From Crambe crambe (lineage: Eukaryota; Porifera; Demospongiae; Poecilosclerida; Crambeidae): a stretch of 64,000 nt of DNA. Where the stretch lies: contig OZ004587.1 in assembly GCA_963924555.1 (NCBI GenBank), positions 1,116,001 to 1,180,000 on the forward strand, given 5' to 3'. Both the position numbers and the translations under genes were made by a program. Below are positions 36,501-48,125 of the stretch, in pieces; the stretch's first letter is position 1; the number at the start of each line of letters is the position of its first letter. The notes beneath the pieces are model-generated. The model did not search any database. It had not been told where the DNA came from and was given only the letters and a program-made list of their open reading frames with translations.

Positions 36501-39208
36501 GGTCACGTTTTATCTTTCGTTGATTTGAAATGGAATGACCCAATTAGCTATCATAGTTTCTTTTTTCTGTTTTACTAATAATTAACTAGTTTCTCCTCTG
36601 GAAGAGATAATACCTTAAACTCCACAGAGATATTCGTCCCAAGTCCAGAAGTTGATGTGCTTTTGCCATATGTTGAATGAGTGGTCACACTTGTTCCAGT
36701 TGTGTCACTGATCATACCAAATGCTGAATCAGCATGATCATCAACATCCTTCACTTGAAGAGCAGCCATTTGTTCCTCTAGAGAGACTGCAGGGGAGGGA
36801 GGATCTGGGCAGGGAGAGAAGATGATCATAGAGACAGTATAGTCAAGGTCAAAGCACTGACTATGTAGCTACAGACAACATTTCAATAGATCTCTCAGGC
36901 AGCTATTTCAAGAACTGATTTCTCATCTAGCCATCAATGTGGCTACCTGGTGTATTGTTCTTTTCGGCCTCCTCATGATCTTCATATTCAGCCATTTCTT
37001 TCAATGGAGATACATGATTCAATATTCTTCCTCCATAGGCGATGCTGAGGACTCCCATATTCCTCAGGGCTTGCTGGTGCTTCTGGATCATCTTAACTGC
37101 ATTGGACAAGGCTCTGAAGGTCAGTTTGACACAGCCGGGATCTGTTTTTAGCAGTCTCAAATTGTAAGAGCCTATTGCTGAGTTGAGACGAAAGCAAAGC
37201 TTCTTCAATTCATCCACAGTCATAGTTTCAAAGTTACATTCTTCAATTTTGAACACGATAACTTTTCCATTCTTCTTTTCGTCCTCAAAGACATTATTTG
37301 GACACTCACATATTCTGCGTCTTGCATATTCCTTGAATTCTGTTATATAAGCATTTAGCCGAACCATGAGGTGATGCTCATCTTCAAAGATGCAATCAAT
37401 GAGCAACTGAATCAGATCATAGTCAAAGAATGACCAGTGTTCCTCTGCTTCATCAAGCAGTTTATCAATTGTGTCACATTTTTCGAATATTTTGCGAAAT
37501 TTATCATCTTTTCTGGCAATAATGTGAATGATTTCTTCAACTGTTGCTTCCTCTCTCTTCAAAGCTCTCCGCAATCGAAATTCAAGAGCTATGAATCTGT
37601 TCTTGATGTTGGCAGTGTCTTCTTGTAAACGATAAATATGGTTGGCACGAACATGTGGAGGCATGTCTTTGGATAAATATGGAAAGAGAGCCTCAACACC
37701 TGAATAAAAGAAAGTAAAAAAGTGAAGTTTTACAGTGAGATTGCAGGAGTAGCCAACTAGCAACTTAACTAGCTTAACTAGCTAGCTAGTAGTGGAAAAC
37801 AAGCTATAAAGAATGGCACTTAGGTTACCTGGTGGATGAGAAGTCTTGAGGTATCTCTCCTCGACAGCCTTAGCTAATGCAGGATGGTTTACTGGTGATG
37901 CTTTCAGTGCTAAGTAGAGATTTCTCCATGTTGCTTCTAAGCCCTGACCTGCCAGCCAATCCATAAGCATTTTATTGAAACACTCGGTTGGATCATCTCT
38001 GAACTTTATTCTGATAGCCTCAAGGGTTGAAGAAAGGAGACCCAATTCCAGTCCTAAGTGAGACCACTTTGTGTAAGCACCCCAAATGAAGTTCTTCACT
38101 TCCTTCAGATCCTTTCCCACTAAAAGAGCTGCATGAATGATTAAGGATTGATCTAGCAGGGGTGGCAGGGGTGGCATACATGGGGGCTAAAGCCACCCTA
38201 TTTAAAAAAAAAGTGGTGGGGCATACCCTCCACTTTCTTATGCTGCATATTAGTTACTGATTATGTCATTAAAGGAATTTTTACTTTTAAGTCAGTTTTG
38301 ATTCTGAAGCATAATGGATAGCAGAATTGCCCTGCTTTACTTTATGTATGATGGAAATCTAAGCTTCTTGAGTAGTATAATTTTATCTACCTCAACAAAT
38401 CCCCCCAGCCAGCCCTCATAATGAAGCCCATAAAATTCCTTCCAGTTAATTAGATCAAAATTGTTGGGGTTCCTGTGGATCCCACCTTCTTGTGGAGTTC
38501 TAATGGATATAAGCAAGTGAATTTTACAGGCTGTGATACCAACCCATTTACTAGGAAAACATTGGCTTCTGTTGTGGGAAAACACCTTCGGTAGCCATAA
38601 GGTCACATCATAATTACTCTGGACACAATTCGCTATACAAAGTTTCTCTGTACATGCATAAAGTGAAGTAGAGAATCTAAGATCTAATTGCATGTGGTGT
38701 TTACAAAACAATTAAAGAGATCTAGAACCATGAAATAGAGATTGTTCAGTGTCTATGCTCTATACTTAAAATGTCTATTGTTTGAAAATTTTCTCTATTA
38801 AATGCAAGTGGTCACCTTAAAATTGGAGAATTATTAATGAAATAATATTTGCCGTGACAGTGTATATACAGAAATTAAGTGGGTTTACATAATGGCTTCT
38901 TTGGCATCACAAGAAACGAAAACACTTTCAATATAATGACAGGATAAATTTTGGAAGCTTGTATACAACCTAGCTACTAGTATACAATCTGGACATCCAA
39001 AGAATGCAGAAAATATCTACAGAAGTCATAAAACCACTGATTCATGACATTGTTCCCAGAACTTGAATGCACTTTTCTGATTTACCATCAAATTACACTA
39101 GCTATACCAATGTGTGGTGTGATAAGTACTATCAAAAGATACTAACTAGCTATATCCAGTTATTTGTGACTCTACCTTGATTAACTTACTCTCTGGGCCA
39201 GGATCCAT
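33587..39208 (-). CDS. Death - X domain - ankyrin protein D1
   Basis: Exons 39208-39190, 38128-37829, 37699-36947, 36804-36614, 34825-33587; 2502 nt, 833 aa, phases 1, 1, 1, 0. A 6-residue MDPGPE start exon is followed by a Death domain (residues 7-106; KWSHLGLELGLLSSTLEAI, WLAGQGLEATWRNLYLAL). Then comes a conserved domain X (107-357; FPYLSKDMP, EEHWSFFDYDLIQLLIDCIF, RRRICECPNNVFEDEKKNGK, LLKTDPGCVKLTFR), an acidic Ser/Thr linker (358-421), and about 12 ankyrin repeats in one exon (422-833; TPLHxAA...GHLSxVKYL). X is a sequence type I recall from many sponge and cnidarian Death/NACHT proteins, but I cannot name a family entry. No kinase or protease domain is seen. Probable cytosolic signalling scaffold (inferred). 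Intron 4 carries a 1.56-kb fold-back. Confidence 0.9.
34985..36541. mobile_element. 1.56-kb long-arm fold-back element in D1 intron 4
   Basis: Ends GGGTCATTCCATTTCAAATC and complement, flanked by AATT on both sides (4-bp target duplication, or palindromic ends). The inverted arms are about 570-590 bp each and match well (for example AGTACTTATAGAGTATTG on both), leaving about 400 bp in the centre. No coding frame of note. Non-autonomous DNA element. Confidence 0.82.
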
Positions 39209-39700
39209 CTTAATATCATCATAGATCTTCAAGAGGAAGGAGAACTAACTAGCTCAATAGCTATCCGTGCAAAAGGATGACCACCAGATGAAGATACAGC
39301 TATTTGGAGTGGAATTATAGCTATAGGCTGACTGGATAAATGGAAGTCTAGTATTACTAGTAGGCTACTCATCAGAGCATCGTTTAGGGTAACCTAAGTT
39401 CAGTATAAGTCCATAGAGTAGCTCGTATCTATTCTCGATCGCGAGCGCGCTCGCGAGGGTGTGGCGCACAAGATTAATAACTCAGACGCATGCGCAGTTA
39501 GGCCATTCGATGCCACTTTAACTTGGTAGCTATAGCTCAACAGGCTCTTAGAGACAGCTTGACTACAATAAATCTCTAGTTTGTAAGTAGAATAAGCGCA
39601 GTATAGCCTCGTTTATATAGCTACCAGGCCTTCGTCTCTCATTGAAGAAAAAAGGTATTTAACTGGTAGTCTCTCATCGAAGAAAAGTTAAATTTACGCT
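39209..39700. promoter_or_regulatory. D1 upstream region with an 18-bp CpG palindrome
   Basis: TCGCGAGCGCGCTCGCGA at 39439-39456 is a perfect palindrome with seven CpGs, about 230 bp upstream of the D1 start codon in otherwise AT-rich DNA. It could be a promoter element or a CpG-island core; the function is inferred from position. Confidence 0.4.
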
Positions 39701-40146
39701 GTGGCTATTCGTCCGGCAGCCGGATACTATTTTCAGAGCTATTCTTCCGGCAGTGCTGGCACTTAGAAAATTTTCAAAGATTGAAAATCTGAAAGAAGAA
39801 AAAGCAATTCCGGGATCGAACCCACGATCGGACGTTCCAAAGCACACGGCACTAACCAATACACTACGGTGGCAACGCTGCAAAACTCAGTTCGAGAGTG
39901 ATATTTATACTTGTTACTCTCTGGTGGCCTTAGGGAGCCCTTTGGGCCTGCACTGCAAGCTGGGCGAGTGTTGCCTAGCCTTGGAGTCACAACAGTGCGT
40001 GAATAGTACGTCCCATGCACCTAACGCTCGCTGCGCTCGCTCCCTTGCAGGAGCTTTTATAATACATAGGCCAGCTTCGCTGGCCTATTTAGACTGCCGG
40101 ACGAATAGCTCTGAAAATAGTATCCGGCTGCCGGACGAATAGCCAC
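39701..40146. mobile_element. TIR element carrying a tRNA-derived segment
   Basis: The ends GTGGCTATTCGTCCGGCAGC and complement form inverted repeats of about 55 bp (shared CCGGATACTATTTTCAGAGC). Weaker inverted similarity extends outside (AAGTTAAATTTACG versus CGTTAAACTTACC). Inside, the minus strand at 39878-39804 reads like a tRNA with an A-box-like GTAGTGTATTGGTTAGTGC and a B-box GGTTCGATCCC. The plus-strand frame 39753-40142 is an artefact. Confidence 0.75.
39804..39878 (-). other. tRNA-derived sequence (SINE-like, probably not a functional tRNA)
   Basis: The D-arm and T-arm box sequences are recognisable, but the 7-bp acceptor stem has mismatches and the T stem is short. Inside a TIR element it fits a tRNA-derived internal promoter better than a working tRNA gene. 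The amino acid type is not assigned. Confidence 0.55.
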
Positions 40147-40335
40147 TTCGTTAAACTTACCTTTTTCTTAAATGAATAGTACCTTTTTCTTCGATGAATA
40201 ATCTCTCAATTTAAGGAGGGAGGGGAGAGGAGGAATGGACAAAGGACGGGAGGAAGGGCAGAGAAAGTAAGAAGAGGAATTAAGTGATAAAGAGAAGGGG
40301 AAGAGGGATAGCCAGTTCAAGATTTCTTTGCATGG

Positions 40336-40651
<316 letters not shown>

Positions 40652-40817
40652 TACTAAGCTGATGTAAGGTTTGGCTTCATCAGGTGAGGTTCTTCAGAGT
40701 AATTCCAATAGCTACACAGCAATGATGACCACCCATTACCAAAAATACTTACTACAATTCTTAGGTTACAATCATTTCTTTAACAAGGAATTTATTAGCT
40801 AGTGGACAAATCTTTTT

Positions 40818-42482
40818 CTAGTGAATATTGTACTTCTTAACAATTTTTTCATAGAGACTATTGTCGAGACCTCGCACTGATTCAGCAAGCATCTTCCAAC
40901 TTGGCTTCCCGTATTTCACATAGTTATACTCCAACTTCAACCATTCCTTCAATGCTTCAGAAAGACATCTCACAACATCACGATTATTCCTTTCAATGAT
41001 GTCTATGCAGTCAATACTGAGATGCAGTCTGCCAGCAAGCTGGTTCCACTTGGCAGCCTGTGACTTCACTTCATCAAATACTTCTTGATGATCATCTTTG
41101 CCTAAAGAATATCATAGCTACCATAATCATGTGAATCTAATCATTGTGGCTAGCTCATTACCTAGTTCTTCACCAATACTGGCAACTGTAGCACTTCCTG
41201 AACCTGTATAATATAGACAATGAAATATACACACAGCTAACAGCATAACTGTTACAGTAGCTACGTACACTAGCTATCTCCTATGGATATGGCAGCAAGC
41301 TAGTCAACCGATCTTTGTTGTACCAATATCTTCCTTGTATTGGAATACTATTAGCTATAGCTATCAGGTGCTGCAGCTAATTATACTGTGTCAGCTATGT
41401 AGCTAGTATGTAGATATATACATACCTGATGAATGAGAAGTCTTGAGGTATTTCTCCTCAACAGCCTTAGCTATTGCAGGATAGTTTACTGGTGGTGCTT
41501 TCAGTGCTGAGTACAGATTTCTCCATGTTGTCTCCAAGCCCTGACCTTGCAGCCAGTTCACCAGCATTTGATTGAAACACTCGGCTGGATCATCTCTGAA
41601 CTTTATTCTGATAGCTTCAAGGGTTGAAGAAAGGAGACCCAATTCCAATCCTAAATGAGACCACTTCGTGTAAGCACCCCAAATGAAGTTCTTCACTTCC
41701 TTCAGATCCTTTTCCACTAAAAGAGCTGCATGAATGATTATAATGCTAGCTACATGTTAAGCTGCATGGCTACGCCAACTAGCTACATATAGTGGTAGCT
41801 ACCAACCAACCAACAGTTAAACTTACTGGAATTTTAGGGAATCTTGAAACACTGGTCACCAACCGTCAAGTGACATGTGCACATACCTACGTATAGAGCC
41901 AAATTTTGGCCTACCAGTGTATTGCACATGCATAATGACGTTTGTGCATGGTTATCACTTGATGGTTGGCGACTGGTGTTTCAAGATTCCCTAAACCACA
42001 ATAGAGCTATGCTGCCGGCAATCATCAGCCATAATTACGTATTACTACCTCATGATAGCTATTCACCTAGCCATAGCTAGCTATAACATACTATATTTTG
42101 TGAGTAGAAATGAAAGTATTGGTTAGATTTAATCAATGAATCCATATAATAATCTAGCCATCTTGGTTTGGATAGCCCACCACCGGAGGAACCATGCACT
42201 TACTAATTGCTAAAGGCTTTTGATGATCACCAGATTTGATTTGATGACCATTGCCAGCTTGAAATGTTGTAAGACCAAAACCTTACTAGCCTTACTGGTC
42301 CTGATTTTGTGGGTTCTACCTGTGATACCGAAATTAATTTCCCTGTACATAGTAAGCCTACCATTATTAATATTATATTCACTGGAAAAAAAATTTGTAG
42401 CTGTTGTGCAAGGTTAATTCTTGTATGGTGGATAAACTACATCTATTGTGCCAGTTAACTTACTCTCTGGGCCTGGATTCAT
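40818..42482 (-). CDS. Small Death-Death protein D2 (possible adaptor)
   Basis: Exons 42482-42464, 41725-41426, 41203-41162, 41101-40818; 645 nt, 214 aa, phases 1, 1, 1. The MNPGPE start exon and first Death domain (LKEVKNFIWGAYTKWSHLGL, WLQGQGLETTWRNLYSALKA) are nearly identical to D1. A 14-residue linker exon follows, then a second, different death-fold domain: VKSQAAKWNQLAGRLHLSID, SEALKEWLKLEYNY, PSWKMLAESVRGLDNSLYEK, ending KKYNIH. There is no X domain and no ankyrin array, so it has the size and layout of a two-domain adaptor (compare FADD, MyD88 or CRADD in principle). A minus-strand AATAAA (40796-40791) lies 22 nt past the stop. Confidence 0.87.
41833..41995. mobile_element. Fold-back MITE in D2 intron 1
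   Basis: The left arm TTTAGGGAATCTTGAAACAC pairs with GTGTTTCAAGATTCCCTAAA; inner arms pair GGTCACCAACCGTCAAGTGA with TCACTTGATGGTTGGCGACT with mismatches. 163 bp. Confidence 0.8.
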
Positions 42483-43452
42483 CTTGATGAGGAGAGAACT
42501 AGCTAGTTTGATAGCTCTATAGTATCCGTGAAAAGGAATCTGAGAGATTAGAAGATATCTGAAGAAATTCAGTCACTCAGTCACAATATTATGATGAACT
42601 ACCTATTAAATGCGGTGCTTTATAGCTAACGAAGTGGTACAAGCCCGATGCCGAGACTCTCGAGTCAAGCGCTAGGTATAATAACAAGGGCATATCATAA
42701 TAATGGTCAACAGGTAGGTGTGGCAAGCATGCCAAAACTTATGCGCATGCGTAAAATTCGAGTTCTTATATAAAGCTATTGTATGAAATTCATGCACACT
42801 GCCTATTTTTTTTAATTTTTTTTTTATGATACTTCTACTGCTTGTTCTCCACCTGACAGAGCTGAGCCAGCCCATACCCGGCGCCAGTACTGTATACTAT
42901 ATACTAGCTAGTCAGGCGTAGTCGACCCTTTACCTAATATGCCTAATATGGTAAAGGGTGGACTACGGGTAGATGGGTCCAGCCAGGCAGGATCTACTGG
43001 AATCCACTGAGCTTCACTCCTGGGGCTTGCCATGGCTAGTGGTGAAACCTGGACCAAAGTGGCATTGATACCTACATTTTTGCTCCATAAGACCCCTATT
43101 CTCAAGTATTATCACACATAGATGGAGCAGGACTTTTCAGCAAAAGATTGGAACGACACTTAGCTGCTCAAAATTCTACCTAATGCTCAAAATGCATCAG
43201 CACACCTAGTTAGCTATATTAAATTTTATTGAGCCCTAGGAACATTGTGTTTGTTGCAGGTGTACGTGTCTAGTGTGCCACAAGATAGAGCTTTAGGACC
43301 ACTACTCTTCCTGATTTTTTTAGGATGTTACAGCTATAAGTTATGCTACCAGCTACTGTCAGCATGCTGTGCACTAGCTATGTAGCTAGCAGGTTGTTTA
43401 GGAGCTTCTATTTGGCATAATTATTTCAGCTCAATCATAATTATTTTGATAT
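42483..43452. other. D2 upstream region
   Basis: D2 promoter side. A hairpin at about 42918-42968 pairs CGTAGTCGACCCTTTACC with GGTAAAGGGTGGACTACG. No gene is recognised. Confidence 0.5.
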
Positions 43453-43820
43453 TAGGCCACATCAAATTAATTTCTTCAAAAAATAGAGAGGCTTTTATTT
43501 TTATTTTTTATCAGTTTCCATGGCAACTATTTATACACGATCTTATTCCACAAAAAAGCAAATAAGTATAAGCATGATAGCTATGATTATAAAAAACACA
43601 CAAAGAGCTGAAGTTTAACAAAAAATAATGAAAACAAAAAGCTGAAGTACCTGCACACCTTATATTGAAGAATAACAAACACCACAATAGCTGCCAAAAT
43701 AAAAATCACACTGAAAATCATATAATATTATACCAAATTTCAAATAGAGCACATCATCAGTAGAAATAAAATTAAAAGTCCAGAAGAGCAAAAACAAGTA
43801 ATTAAGTTGATGTGGCCTTA
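43453..43820. mobile_element. Short TIR element (MITE), 368 bp
   Basis: The ends TTAGGCCACATCAA and TTGATGTGGCCTTA are imperfect inverted repeats of about 14 bp. The interior is AT-rich and non-coding. Confidence 0.55.
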
Positions 43821-43934
43821 GACCTTTCTCATGTTAACAGCGTTTAACCAAGGCCATAGTTGAAGCTGATGCACTTTTTCAGCAGACTCAGAGTTTGTAC
43901 TAGCCCCACTAGCATCTGGAAGCATTGCACCATA

Positions 43935-45744
43935 GATATAAGAGGTTTACGGGATTGGAAACGGATCACGTGCTCTCGTTAGCAACTAACAACCGAGGCG
44001 CGTTGACAGCTGAATGACATAGTACTTTTGTCAAAGTTGCTGTTCTGACAAGATCCGTAAGGTAAGACTTATGCCAATGATACTATAATACACTAGGGCA
44101 TAGATTTACTGTATGAAATAAATTTCAGCTCAGATTTTCAAGTTTATTCCTACAAATACTACTGTAGTGGTTAATGGGACTGTAATCCCTCTCACGCTTG
44201 ATGGAATCAATTGCTGTTGCCCAGTTTCTGATCAAAAGGCATGTAAACTTTAGCTACATGGAATAGTAATGTTGGTTTTTGTATTAGCTGACATATATTG
44301 TCTCTAGCATTTGCAAGTGGTGTTAAAACTGTAATCCCTCTCCCAAGAAATAGATTAACAATATTGAAACTGTATTAGTTATTTCAGGGAAAGGATAGAA
44401 CAGTAAATGGAATTGGTGCATTCGTTTTCTATACAATAGTCATCCTATGGAGATGGCAAGCTTACTATATTTCCCCCCTAATATCCATAGGGTCCACAGG
44501 ACAGCTGACTGAGCCGAATTCTTGAGGTGGATGGTGTCAAAACCCAACAGCCAAAAGCTGGAAGTATTGCAATAATGTTGATATGGGAGAACTGAGCAGA
44601 AACTGGCGGATAACTTTGGGGCAAAATTATCTAGCTATAATAATAATGAATTTATGTCTAATTTTAATACCAAAAGTTATTCTGGCCTTTCTTTCAAATC
44701 AATCACATAAAATTAATGTATAATGAGCAATGATAGATACTCATAGTTATAATTACAAGGAAAAAAGTTATGAATAATTAAGAACTTCCTTCCTCAGACT
44801 CTCCAACTTCAACTCTCTGACTCTTCACTTCTTCAATACCTTCCCCTTAGCTTACTTGTACTATTCTGTGAGCTGTAGGGGCAGAATATCACTTTAACTG
44901 CCTTGAAAGGAGTGAATATTGATCTCTTTTCACAACGATTAATATAACTAGAGATGCTCGTATAGCATTAGTTGGGCGAGCAAGCAGCCAGTGGTCATTT
45001 CAATGTGCTCCTCCCTCACTTATGATTATATAGCCCCAACAGTGACTTTCGATATCTAGCTATTCAGGTTGTTAACTGACTTGGTGCATTCCCAGTTAGC
45101 ATTAGAGTGTCTTCTCTGAACCCAGGCTACCACTCCTGTTCAGACTCAGTAGCTAGTCTCTCAAATAATGAGCCCTCATATGCTCTAATCTGGCAGCTCT
45201 GTGTTCTACTGACTCTGCTCTCCTTCTGGCTCTCATTTGCTCTGCTCTTGCAGCATTATCTTCTGCTGACTCTGTACATTCCCTCCTCCTGGCTCTATCT
45301 GTCGCATTTCTTTGCTAGTCTTGTTTTTCTCTGTTCCTTTGACTCTGTTCTCCTTCTAGCTCTGTCTCTTTCATTTCTTTCATGAGGTCTCGCTCTTCTT
45401 TGCTGGTCAGTTTCTAGAGGGTGTTCTGGGGCCCTCCTTCGCTTGTTTTCTGGTTCTCTGGGTTCCATAATACTCGCTACAATATAGTGTTTTAACTTCA
45501 AGCTTAACGAAAATGATTGCTTATTATGACGTTGCTTAGTAGCTATTTCATGCGCATGCGTAAGCGCATGCGCATTTTGAGTGACGTACGTGTAACATAT
45601 AAATATCGCAATTTTCCATTTTGACCAATTAGTGTGGGGCTTCGCTCGCTCGCCAATTAATGCTGCATGCGCGTGCGCATCTGTCAACGCGCCACGGTTG
45701 TGCAGTTCATTGGGCGTTTCCAATCCCGTAAAACCTCTTATATC
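43935..45744 (-). mobile_element. TIR element with STPR-like coding remnant
   Basis: Ends GATATAAGAGGTTTACGGGA (43935 on) and its complement at 45744 extend through GGGATTGGAAAC and AACCGWGGCGCGTTGACAG, about 60 bp with a gap. On the minus strand from about 45476 to 45160 a repetitive Arg/Glu-rich frame (REPENKRRRAPEHPLETDQQ, then RRRTESKEQRKTRL and, after a frame change, RRRAESVEHRAARLEHMRAH) resembles the 23-residue STPR repeat found in some transposon proteins and in FMBP-1. No transposase core was identified. Confidence 0.55.
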
Positions 45745-48125
45745 AGTCTAATCGCCAGCGTTGGCGAGGCCCATAGGGCTAATACAACTTTAATTGCACA
45801 GACACGCACTTTTATCACTCACCAGTTTACGGAAGTATCCGGAGAGAGTATTTGTGGTCAAATTCACTTCTTTTAGTTGTAGTGCCGAGATTTTCCCTTT
45901 ACAGAAGGCATAAAGCTGCCTGTAGCTGCACCTTGCACGGTACTAACTCCACTATAATTTTTATAGCAAATGCAGCTGCACGTGCGAAGCAGCTGCTACA
46001 TTTTTGTGGTCTTTGATGTTGTGATAATCAATCGTGTTGTGGGCTGTGACATTTGTATTTCACACTTCCTGCCACTACTTCGAAGGTATGTAGAGCTCCT
46101 CCTATTATAAGTGGCATGTTATGCGTAATAAAATTAACTGTCCATTAGTGCATGTCTGTAATACAGCCTTTGCTTTATAGAGCCTTTGAATGCTACTCAT
46201 AGCTTGAAGCTATACTGTTCATTGAATATAATGGCCTACTGAATAAGAATGGTGTGTTGATATTAGCTATTAGCTAGCAGTAGTCCATCCAAATCTTTTA
46301 CTATAGCTATACACACACTATAGCAATGACAACCCTTGCCCATGGACCATGTCACTCTGTAAGCAGTGATCATTCAGATACACACTTAAAAATATTGATT
46401 GACTATTAATCATCATGGGACACTTTCAGACACGGATACCTCTGCCAGGCTTCCATGAAGCAAATCAAAACGAAAACCCTTAGCTAACATTAAAAATTTC
46501 CATCCTTGATGGCTGCCCAACCAAGCAGGTAGCTACGAACAGAAACAATTTATTGTATTCAGAACTGTAAAAAACTGACATACAGCACCACCAATCTTTT
46601 AATACCCCAGGCCAACCCCAGATAAGGTTGATATTCTCTCTTGATAGGTACAGATGTGTACCACATACGTTTGATACTATTATGTTTCCTGGGAGTAAGA
46701 TTTTCATCCTAAAGATGCTATAGGTTCCTGAATCAGAATGCCCTTATCTCTCTTTGAACACTATCACAGAAGAGCTACTACCACACTTAATGTCTGTACT
46801 CCTTTTTCATGGGATCGGGAATACCAGTTTTCTCTCTACATTCTATTATTTTTCTCCTTCATCAATAATGAAACACTGTGTGGTTCACTAGGACAAGTGA
46901 CAGCAGATCCTGCCTCCCCTTCCCTCCGACTTGTTGGCTTTGGATATTTTAGAGTATATTTATCCAATCTTCACCAATCACCCTCTTTTATTCAATGAAA
47001 TCAGAGTCTCTCCATGACTCGCACTATCATCAGGAGAACAGTGTGGGAGTGAGCAGACATGACCATGCCCTCTACCGAAGCTCTAAAGCTCCACTGGAAT
47101 CGCTCCCTGTGGTATTAGAGATGTGGCATCATGCAACTTCCACCGACATTGATCTTCCAGGTAAGTTAGCTGTTTGAGAAATGTAATTAAGATTCGATTT
47201 CTAGCTCACTGACACACATACATTTACCTATATAGCTGGAAATGGTTGGATGGAAAAGTCCAAAGTGTCTTAGACGTTCCTGAAAACATGGCAAGAGTTC
47301 AGGATTTTGTTTCAATGGGTGTGGCTGAAAATTGACATGCATACAAATGTGGACCAGGATGCAAGTGTGTCAACTGTTTAAATAGCTATGACAACAGTCT
47401 CAATCATCCTGAAGCAGTGATGGAGCTGTAAACATTGATGGACTTCAGAAACAGAACGAAGAATTGATAGGAGATAATATAGAGAGTGATGAAGAACATG
47501 AACTAAATGAAAGACAGGATGAATGGGTGTGACATTTGCATTTTGCAATACTTACATCCACAAAATTGCTACTGTATATTATACAAGCAATGCTACACAG
47601 GATCCAGCTAGAATCTGAAGTGTCCACTGCTAGGAACGAAAGTTCTAGCAAGAAACACTATGACGTGATGAAACTAGCCAAGCAACAGAGGCAACATATA
47701 GCTGAATTTTCTGCCTGTTTATAGCTTGCAACAATGTTTACTGTGCAGTAATACTTACCTAGGTTTCATCTTTAGCAGAAAGTGCTCTCCATATTGCTTC
47801 TTCGGCTTCTAAGAGGCAGTTACAGTCCATACAAAACACCCGCACAATTTCTGTTTTTCGACTACAATTTATGACGTCATCGCTAATACGTGGTAATTAA
47901 TTACGTCCACTGGCGATTAGACTGATATCTATGATTGCACTAACTTCATGTATCATTGTAATTGCCTAGCAATACGCACGCGCGTTTTGACGCATGCGCA
48001 TAGAGGCGAAACCCGGATGGTTCGCGCGTGAGCGGTGTTTCCAATCCTGGTTACGTAGTCTATAATATCTTGGCTTAAAGTGCTTGTGGTAAGGGTAAGT
48101 ATTTACAGCTTTCTATGTATGAAGC
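45745..48125. other. Inverted-repeat-bounded interval of unknown content
   Basis: CAGTCTAATCGCCAG at about 45744-45758 is repeated inverted at about 47910-47927, so 45741-47927 may be a second element nested against the first. Within it, short open frames at 46738-46998, 46995-47177 and 47536-47724 (plus) were not recognised. GTTTCCAATCC near 48030 resembles the ends of the neighbouring element. Confidence 0.4.

Noticed and set aside
39804-39878. Functional tRNA gene
   Set aside because: Acceptor stem pairing is poor and the sequence sits inside a TIR element, so a tRNA-derived relic is more likely.
39753-40142. Plus-strand 129-residue frame
   Set aside because: Lies across a fold-back element with a tRNA-derived segment; a chance frame.
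44515-44590. PDZ-like fragment (ILEVDGVKTQ)
   Set aside because: Only about 25 residues, preceded by an in-frame stop and with no partner exons; chance resemblance cannot be excluded.
46738-47177. Two plus-strand frames possibly forming exons of an unknown gene
   Set aside because: A donor-like GTAAGT follows the second, but no recognised domain and no consistent upstream or downstream exon was found; they lie between inverted repeats of element debris.
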